This document shows, one piece after another, positions 33,020 to 39,135 of a DNA stretch of 42,049 nt. Source of the DNA: Bacteroidales bacterium (GTDB lineage: Bacteria > Bacteroidota > Bacteroidia > Bacteroidales > F082); NCBI GenBank assembly GCA_017630195.1, contig JAGBVS010000043.1, forward strand, positions 1 to 42,049. The letters run 5' to 3'. How positions within the stretch are numbered: the first letter of the stretch is position 1; the number at the start of each line of letters is the position of its first letter. The notes below the pieces were generated by a model that was not told the origin of the DNA, made no database searches, and worked only from the letters and a program-made list of their open reading frames with translations. A program made the position numbers and the translations under genes.

Positions 33020-34345
33020 ATGAATAATAAAGTCAACAGACAACGGACAGCGGACAACAGATATTGGCTAAAATCTTTAGTCTTTATCCTTTTGTCTTTA
33101 GCCATGATAACTTCTGCTAACGCACAGCAGCTTCAATCTTATTCCGATAAAAACTATAACGAAAAGGTTCAGACCGTTCTTTTACACCCTACTTTGGATT
33201 CTCTTGCCAAACCCGTCATTCATCTCAATGATATGATGGGACAATTGCATCTTCAGTTTGATGTTTTTGCTAATGATGCTCCTTACATGTATTATAAATT
33301 TGTCCATTGCAATAATGATTGGACACAACAATCTGATATCCAACAAGTGGAATATCTTGAAGGTTTTGAATCAGATGATATAGAAAATTATTCTTTCTCT
33401 CTTAACACAATGGTCGATTATGTGCATTTTGACCTTGTTTTTCCAACCGAAAATATGATTCCTAAAATATCCGGTAATTATCTCCTAATTGTTTATGAAG
33501 ATGAACTCACACCTGAAAATATTTATTTCACCCGCCGTTTTATGATTGTTGATGATAAGGCTACTTTCAATATCAATATTCCCCGTTATCCTTTCGACCT
33601 TAGTTTAGGAACCAACAACCAGCAACTTGAGATGACTGTCTCTTATCCTGATTTGTTTAATTCTTTAGCATCGCAATATTCTAATGTCACGATTCAACAG
33701 AACGGACGATGGGATAATGCCGTGATGGGACTGAAACCGACATACGTCTATCCTGATTATCTTTCATACGAAAATAATGTCAAAACGGTCTTTAACTCAG
33801 GAAATCAATTTCGTAGATTTAACACGAGCAATCTGAATAATCGTCCAGAGCAGACAAAAGATGTTGAAATAGCAAGAGATTATTATATTGTTGAATTGTA
33901 TCCTAATCAGAAACGTAATACGCAAGCTTACATCACCGACCATGATTTGTTCGGCGGAAAGATTATTTATCTTGAACGTGATGACAGAGTTGCTGCAACT
34001 GAGGCTGATTATGTCTTGGTGGAATTTTTCTTGGAATGGGAACCTGTTATGACAACGCAAGATGTGTATATCATGGGAGCTATAACAGATTGGAGTTTCG
34101 ATGAAAATAATAAAATGACATACGATTATGAACGTAAGGGTTATGCTCTTAATCTTTTGTTGAAGCAAGGCTATTACGACTATATTTATGCCGTGAAAGA
34201 AAGAGGCGAGGAGAGAGCTGATGTTACTCCAATAGCAGGTAATTTCTGGGAAACAATGAATGAATATACTGTTTATTTATATCTCTTCGACCCGACTCAG
34301 AATTATGATCAATTGATAGGTGTGAAAACTATTTTATCTCATTAA
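33020..34345 (+). CDS. Type IX secretion system plug protein (DUF5103 family)
   Basis: The protein has 441 residues. The N-terminus MNNKVNRQRTADNRYW precedes a signal peptide (LKSLVFILLSLAMITSANAQ, ending at about residue 36). The family body shows VLLHPTLDSLAKPVIHLND, FVHCNNDWTQQS, EYLEGFESDDIENYSFS and SGNYLLIVYEDELTPENIYF. The C-terminal half is YIVELYPNQKRNT to FEWEPV. In T9SS the Plug closes the SprA pore on the periplasmic side when PorV is not bound. Two repeat elements (33034-33061 and 33074-33101) encode the residues before and within the signal peptide. priA follows at 6 bp. Confidence 0.88.
   Translation: MNNKVNRQRTADNRYWLKSLVFILLSLAMITSANAQQLQSYSDKNYNEKVQTVLLHPTLDSLAKPVIHLNDMMGQLHLQFDVFANDAPYMYYKFVHCNNDWTQQSDIQQVEYLEGFESDDIENYSFSLNTMVDYVHFDLVFPTENMIPKISGNYLLIVYEDELTPENIYFTRRFMIVDDKATFNINIPRYPFDLSLGTNNQQLEMTVSYPDLFNSLASQYSNVTIQQNGRWDNAVMGLKPTYVYPDYLSYENNVKTVFNSGNQFRRFNTSNLNNRPEQTKDVEIARDYYIVELYPNQKRNTQAYITDHDLFGGKIIYLERDDRVAATEADYVLVEFFLEWEPVMTTQDVYIMGAITDWSFDENNKMTYDYERKGYALNLLLKQGYYDYIYAVKERGEERADVTPIAGNFWETMNEYTVYLYLFDPTQNYDQLIGVKTILSH
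33034..33061 (+). repeat. Four-word heptamer repeat (CAACAGA-type) in the plug-protein N-terminus
   Basis: Words CAACAGA, CAACGGA, CAGCGGA, CAACAGA, 28 bp. It is read as Asn/Arg/Gln/Asp residues before the hydrophobic part of the signal peptide. Confidence 0.75.
33074..33101 (+). repeat. Four-word heptamer repeat (TTTAGTC-type) encoding the hydrophobic signal-peptide core
   Basis: TCTTTAG, TCTTTAT, CCTTTTG, TCTTTAG, 28 bp, the same word class as at 1281, 20521 and 25710. Read in this frame it gives Leu/Val/Phe/Ile/Ser residues that serve as the hydrophobic core of the signal peptide. Confidence 0.7.
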
Positions 34346-34351
34346 TTTAAT

Positions 34352-36874
34352 ATGTCAGAAGAGAGAATTACATTATTTGCGGAAATATTGTTGCCTTTGC
34401 CAATTCCTGGCGCATACACATATCGCATCCCGTTTGAACTTAATGAAAAGGTGAAGGTGGGACAACGTGCTGTTGTTCAATTCGGAAAGATAAAGATAAT
34501 GTCGGGCTTGATAATCTCTCTTTCTAAAAACGTGCCTGATTGCACAAATATAAAATATATTATAGATATTCTTGATGATGAACCTGTCATCAATCAGAAT
34601 CAACTGAAACTTTGGAACTGGATTTCGTCTTATTATCTTTGTTATTTGGGAGAAGTCATGCAGGCAGCGCTGCCTTCTGCCCTGAAGTTGTCGAGTGAGT
34701 CGAAGATTTCTCTCGATGATGATTATAAACTCGATAGCGAAAATCTTAGCGACAATGAATTTCTTATCGTAGAAGCTCTTCAGATTCAACCGCAACTTAC
34801 AATAACAGAGGTTAGTAAAATTATCGGCTATAAAAAAGTCATGCCGATAATAAAAACGATGATAGAGAAAAAAATCATCGTGATGCAAGAAGAGCTTCAG
34901 CAAAAATATAAGGCAAAATATGAACGCTATGTGAGATTGTCAAACACATATCGTGATGATGCTGCCATGCATGAACTGATGGATAGTCTCTCTAAAAGAG
35001 CATATAAACAACTTGAAATGCTCATGGCTTTCTTTGTCTTAGGAGGCTCTGCCGATAATGATGTGCTTGTTTCTGAACTGATGAAAAAAGCTAACGCGTC
35101 AAGCTCTATCATGTCGGCGATGGTTGAAAAAGGCATATTTGAAAGCTACCAGAAAAGAGTTAGCCGTTTGAAGGAATACAAAGCCTTGACAAGCGTTGAT
35201 ACTATACAATTTACTGAAAAACAACAAGAAGCCTTTGATGATATTCATAAGGGCTTTGATGAAGAAAAACCAGTCTTGTTACATGGTGTTACAGCCAGCG
35301 GCAAGACAGAGATTTATATAAAACTTATTCAGGAAGCTATTGATGAAGGAAAACAAGTGCTTTATCTATTGCCTGAGATAGCTCTGACGGAGCAGATTAT
35401 CAATAGATTAAAGAAATATTTCGGTGATAAGGTTGGTGTTTATCATTCTCGATATGATAATAATGAACGTGTTGAGATATGGCAACAGGTAATGAATTTT
35501 AGGAGTTCAGGAGTTCAGGAGTTCAGAAATTCTGGGAAGGTTGGACAAGGTTCAAAGTATCAGATTATCATTGGTTCGCGTTCGGCTATCTTTTTACCTT
35601 TTAATGATGTGGGACTTATTATTGTTGATGAGGAACATGATGGTTCATTCAAACAAATAGACCCGGCGCCTCGTTATTCGGCTCGCGACCTCGCTGTCGT
35701 AATGTCAAAAATGTTCAACGCTCGCCTCGTTCTTGGCTCTGCAACTCCGTCTTTTGAATCATATTTCAACGCAAAACAAAATAAATATCATTTGGTTACT
35801 ATAACAGAACGTTATGGTGGCGTCGAAATGCCGGAAATAATAGTCGATGACATGAGAATTGAAACTCGTCGCAAGACAATGCAAGCTAACTTCGGCAAGG
35901 TCTTGATCGATACCATGAATAAGACGCTCGAAGAGAAAAATCAGGTCATCTTGTTCCAGAATCGCCGTGGCTTCTCATTGAGGATAGAATGCGACCATTG
36001 CAATTATATACCTCAATGTATAAATTGTGACGTGAGCCTTACATATCATAAAAATCAGAATATTCTTAAATGTCATTATTGCGGTTATACTTCTAACGTG
36101 CCTGCTGAATGTCCGTCATGCAGAAGCACGGATTTGAAAATGCATGGATATGGAACAGAAAGAATTGAAGATGATTTGAAAATCGTCTTTCCTGAAGCAA
36201 ATAGCGCACGTCTCGACCTCGATACAACAAGAACCAAAAATAGTTACCAATATATTCTTGAACAGTTCCAAAATAAAGAAACTGATATTCTCGTCGGTAC
36301 GCAGATGGTTACAAAAGGCCTCGACTTCGATTCGGTCAAGACGGTTGGAATACTTAATGCCGATAATATGCTTACTTTCCCTGATTTCAGGGCTTACGAA
36401 AGAAGTTTCCAGTTGATGGAGCAGGTGAGTGGCAGAGCCGGACGTAAAGGCGATAAAGGTAAGGTTATAATACAGACATTCCAACCGCAGCATCAGGTGA
36501 TTCAGAATGTCATGAGCCACGATTACGTGAGATTTTATGAAGAACAAATGCCGGTGCGACGACAGTTCAATTATCCACCATATTCACGGCTTATTTTGAT
36601 AAGACTGAAAGATGTCGATAGCATGAAGCTAAATAAGGCTGCCGATGAATTGGCGAGAGCATTCCGTTATGCTTTTAAAGATAATGTGTTAGGACCTGAA
36701 TATCCTATTGTATCAAGAGTGAAGAATCTTTATATTAAGCAAATGATAATAAAAATAAACAAGGATTTATATTCTAACAAGGTAAAGGATTTTATTAAAG
36801 GGACTATTGAGAATTTTAAACATAATAATGAGTTCAAATCTGTTAAAATACAAATTGACGTTGACCCTATATGA
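34352..36874 (+). CDS. priA: Primosomal replication-restart helicase PriA, with an octamer-repeat insertion
   Basis: The protein has 840 residues, somewhat longer than usual. The N-terminal 3'-DNA-binding domain (about 1-110) starts with LPLPIPGAYTYRIP. The helicase core has Walker A GVTASGKT at 312-319, DEEH at 426-429 and GSATPS. Eight Cys for two zinc sites lie at about 547-590. The C-terminal helicase half has GTQMVTKGLDFDSV and the motif QVSGRAGRKGDKGKV. PriA reloads the replicative helicase at stalled forks. Residues 384-403 (RSSGVQEFRNSG...) interrupt the segment between the EIWQQV helix and YQIIIGSRSAIFLPF, where relatives have only a few residues. The element at 35501-35532 encodes the first part of this insertion. 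Confidence 0.96.
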   Translation: MSEERITLFAEILLPLPIPGAYTYRIPFELNEKVKVGQRAVVQFGKIKIMSGLIISLSKNVPDCTNIKYIIDILDDEPVINQNQLKLWNWISSYYLCYLGEVMQAALPSALKLSSESKISLDDDYKLDSENLSDNEFLIVEALQIQPQLTITEVSKIIGYKKVMPIIKTMIEKKIIVMQEELQQKYKAKYERYVRLSNTYRDDAAMHELMDSLSKRAYKQLEMLMAFFVLGGSADNDVLVSELMKKANASSSIMSAMVEKGIFESYQKRVSRLKEYKALTSVDTIQFTEKQQEAFDDIHKGFDEEKPVLLHGVTASGKTEIYIKLIQEAIDEGKQVLYLLPEIALTEQIINRLKKYFGDKVGVYHSRYDNNERVEIWQQVMNFRSSGVQEFRNSGKVGQGSKYQIIIGSRSAIFLPFNDVGLIIVDEEHDGSFKQIDPAPRYSARDLAVVMSKMFNARLVLGSATPSFESYFNAKQNKYHLVTITERYGGVEMPEIIVDDMRIETRRKTMQANFGKVLIDTMNKTLEEKNQVILFQNRRGFSLRIECDHCNYIPQCINCDVSLTYHKNQNILKCHYCGYTSNVPAECPSCRSTDLKMHGYGTERIEDDLKIVFPEANSARLDLDTTRTKNSYQYILEQFQNKETDILVGTQMVTKGLDFDSVKTVGILNADNMLTFPDFRAYERSFQLMEQVSGRAGRKGDKGKVIIQTFQPQHQVIQNVMSHDYVRFYEEQMPVRRQFNYPPYSRLILIRLKDVDSMKLNKAADELARAFRYAFKDNVLGPEYPIVSRVKNLYIKQMIIKINKDLYSNKVKDFIKGTIENFKHNNEFKSVKIQIDVDPI
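35501..35532 (+). repeat. Four-word octamer repeat inside priA
   Basis: AGGAGTTC three times exactly, then AGAAATTC, 32 bp. The first three units are 24 bp and thus eight full codons. It falls between conserved helicase motifs and keeps the frame open. Confidence 0.85.
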
Positions 36875-36911
36875 TTACTTCCCTTTACTGAATTTCATAA
36901 TATAATAGTAT

Positions 36912-36945
36912 AAAAAAAGAGCGATCGTTAGACCGCTCTTTTTTT
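36912..36945. terminator. Bidirectional terminator between priA and the T9SS substrate gene
   Basis: Stem AAAAAAAGAGCG / CGCTCTTTTTTT with a 10-base loop, with A and T runs on either side, so it works in both directions for the convergent genes. Confidence 0.93.
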
Positions 36946-36966
36946 GAAATTATATTTCAGTGTTTA

Positions 36967-38922
36967 TTATTTAACAACAACTTTTGATGTGTGGTTGTAT
37001 CCGTTAGCTGATACTGTGCAGAAGTAAACACCGCTGTTGAGGTCGTTGATTGAAACACCGTTTTCACCTGTTGTTAAGTTTGCGTTAACAACTTTAACTG
37101 TTTGACCAGCTAAGTTTGTGAAAGTAACTGTAGCTTCTGTATCCATTGCTGAGCTTACGAAGATATAGTCTGTAGCTGGGTTTGGATATACGTTGTAAAC
37201 TGCGTCCATTGGGATAACTTCGTCAACGCTTACAGGAATGAATTCTGAAGAGATTTTGAATACGTAGCAGATGTTATCTTCTGGGTTTGATTGGCTAGCG
37301 CCTGAACCCCATGCTAAACCTTGTACGCCGTCTGTTGTGTATGAGAACCAGAATTCACCAACTCTTGTTACGCTTGGAGCTGCGTTAACGAACATTGATT
37401 CGTCAACCATGTGCATGAAGTCTTCCATAACGTGTTCAACAGCAACATGCCAACCTTCTTCGTTAGCAGCTTTGTATGATAAAACTGTTGATCTGCAGTA
37501 TGCTTCATTGTTGAGGTCACGTTCTGTGTCGATTGTTGAGTAAGCTAAAGCTAAGTTGCCTGCTGGGTCAACTGAGAGAGCTGGGAAACCTGAGCATGAG
37601 CCGTAGAATTGATAGATGTAGTCATCGTTTTTGTAAATAGCTTCGTTGTTCATATCAGCGATGTTGCTGTAGAATGGTAACCAACCGCAGAAGTTAACTG
37701 AGTCCATTGAGTGAAGAACATAACCTTCATTTTCTGGATCTGGAGCCCATAATTTCAAGTTTGTTAAAGCGTCTCTTGTATCATTCCAGTAAGCGATACC
37801 GTCAGCTGTTCTACCATAGTAGTAGTAGAAGCTTGTACCGAGTTCTCTGTGAGCGTAGTCAGCTACTGAGAAAGCTACGTGAACAACACCGTCAGGACCA
37901 ACAGCGATTGTGTTGTGAACTGGAGTTTGAGCTGGGTCGTCTTCTTCACCACCTGTGATTGTGTTTTCGTCTGTTTCCCAGTCACCGTAGAATGGGTTTT
38001 CCCAAACGACTATTCTTTCCCAGTTTTGACCGTTGTCTGTTGATTTGAAAACGAGAACGTGGCCGTAGAATACTGTTGAGTAGCAGATAGCAACAACATC
38101 ACCGTTTGAAGCGATTGCATAATCGTCAGCGCTGTAGATGTCGATGTGTTCGTCTGTTTCTGCTAATGGTGAGTAACCAACTTCCCAGTTTTGACCGTCT
38201 GTTGAACGGCAGTAGAATTGTGCGCTAACCAAAACGTCTGCTGAAACTTGGTATTGAGCAGCACAAACAACGTGGATGATGTCGTTGTTAGGACCTGAAG
38301 TTGTAACTCTTGGCCATGATAATGAGAATGGATATTCTAAACCTGTTGGGTTTGGAATTGAATAAGGACCGTCCCATTGACCTTCGCCAGCTTTTTCTCT
38401 GATCCAGTAGTTGAGACCTTCAGCGTGGTTAACGAGGATTTCACCTTCTGCACCGTAAGGAGCGATTGTTGGCCAACCTGTTCTCATGTCAGCGCCTGTT
38501 GCGTTAGCTTCTTCACGTACTTCTGGCATGTCGCCGATGTTTGAGAAGTCACCACCTTTAATGAAGTTGTAACCTGTACCACGGTCGCCAGCTGTTAAGT
38601 TTTGTTCTCTTGACAATGTAAGAGCTACAGCAACGTCACCGTTTGATTTTTGATACATACGGTTTGATACTTGACCATTTGATTGTAAGTCGAAGAATGT
38701 TGCCATTGCTTCAGCTTCTTCAAAGTTTGTGTATCTGTTAACAACTACGCTTTGGTTTGATCTTGAAGAGTTTTCCATAACACTACCTGTGTAGATGTCA
38801 TTTCCAACAGCCTTCTTAACAACTGTAGCTTTTTGTGAATTAGATTCTTTAGCTACACGATTTTGTGCAAATGCACTAAATCCCATTACGAGACCTAATG
38901 AAAGTAAAAGAACTTTTTTCAT
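36967..38922 (-). CDS. Secreted BNR/propeller-like protein with a T9SS type A sorting domain
   Basis: The protein has 651 residues. The signal peptide ends at SAFAQ (about 20). The middle (about 110-560) contains repeated sialidase/BNR-like segments such as FYCRSTDGQNWEVG, VFKSTDNGQNWERI and VGPDGVVHVAFSV, which suggest a six-bladed beta-propeller. No catalytic Arg triad or RIP motif was located, so sialidase activity is not claimed. The last 74 residues (from VYPNPATDYIFVSS at about 578, with LAGQTVKVV and GVYFCTVSANGY, ending KVVVK) are a canonical Por_Secre_tail. That domain routes the protein through T9SS to the cell surface or medium. Codon bias is strong, suggesting abundant expression. 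It is monocistronic. Confidence 0.93.
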   Translation of the reverse strand: MKKVLLLSLGLVMGFSAFAQNRVAKESNSQKATVVKKAVGNDIYTGSVMENSSRSNQSVVVNRYTNFEEAEAMATFFDLQSNGQVSNRMYQKSNGDVAVALTLSREQNLTAGDRGTGYNFIKGGDFSNIGDMPEVREEANATGADMRTGWPTIAPYGAEGEILVNHAEGLNYWIREKAGEGQWDGPYSIPNPTGLEYPFSLSWPRVTTSGPNNDIIHVVCAAQYQVSADVLVSAQFYCRSTDGQNWEVGYSPLAETDEHIDIYSADDYAIASNGDVVAICYSTVFYGHVLVFKSTDNGQNWERIVVWENPFYGDWETDENTITGGEEDDPAQTPVHNTIAVGPDGVVHVAFSVADYAHRELGTSFYYYYGRTADGIAYWNDTRDALTNLKLWAPDPENEGYVLHSMDSVNFCGWLPFYSNIADMNNEAIYKNDDYIYQFYGSCSGFPALSVDPAGNLALAYSTIDTERDLNNEAYCRSTVLSYKAANEEGWHVAVEHVMEDFMHMVDESMFVNAAPSVTRVGEFWFSYTTDGVQGLAWGSGASQSNPEDNICYVFKISSEFIPVSVDEVIPMDAVYNVYPNPATDYIFVSSAMDTEATVTFTNLAGQTVKVVNANLTTGENGVSINDLNSGVYFCTVSANGYNHTSKVVVK

Positions 38923-38982
38923 TTTTAATGTTATTTAAGTTAATAATTAAGTTAATTTCTGAATACTTTTCTATTCGAACTG

Positions 38983-38990
38983 CAAATATA
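38983..38990 (-). promoter_or_regulatory. -7 promoter box of the T9SS substrate gene
   Basis: The minus-strand reading is TATATTTG, a full TAnnTTTG match, with a leader of about 55 nt before the ATG at 38922. The rest of the 213-bp divergent spacer (38923-39135) is AT-rich. I saw no clear -7 box for the plus-strand GH92 gene. Confidence 0.55.
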
Positions 38991-39135
38991 GTAATATTTC
39001 AAGCAAAAAAGCATGGAAAACAAAGTTTTTTTTATTTTTTTTTACTTTGTTTTTAATTTGCGTATTTCTAAATAATTAAGTAATTTTACCGCTTTAATTA
39101 TTGAAAACATTTTTATTATTATAATTATTAAAAAA

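Noticed and set aside
36967-38922. Sialidase assignment for the T9SS substrate
   Set aside because: BNR-like STDGQNWE segments are present, but I could not find the catalytic Arg triad or RIP motif. Such repeats also occur in non-enzymatic propellers.
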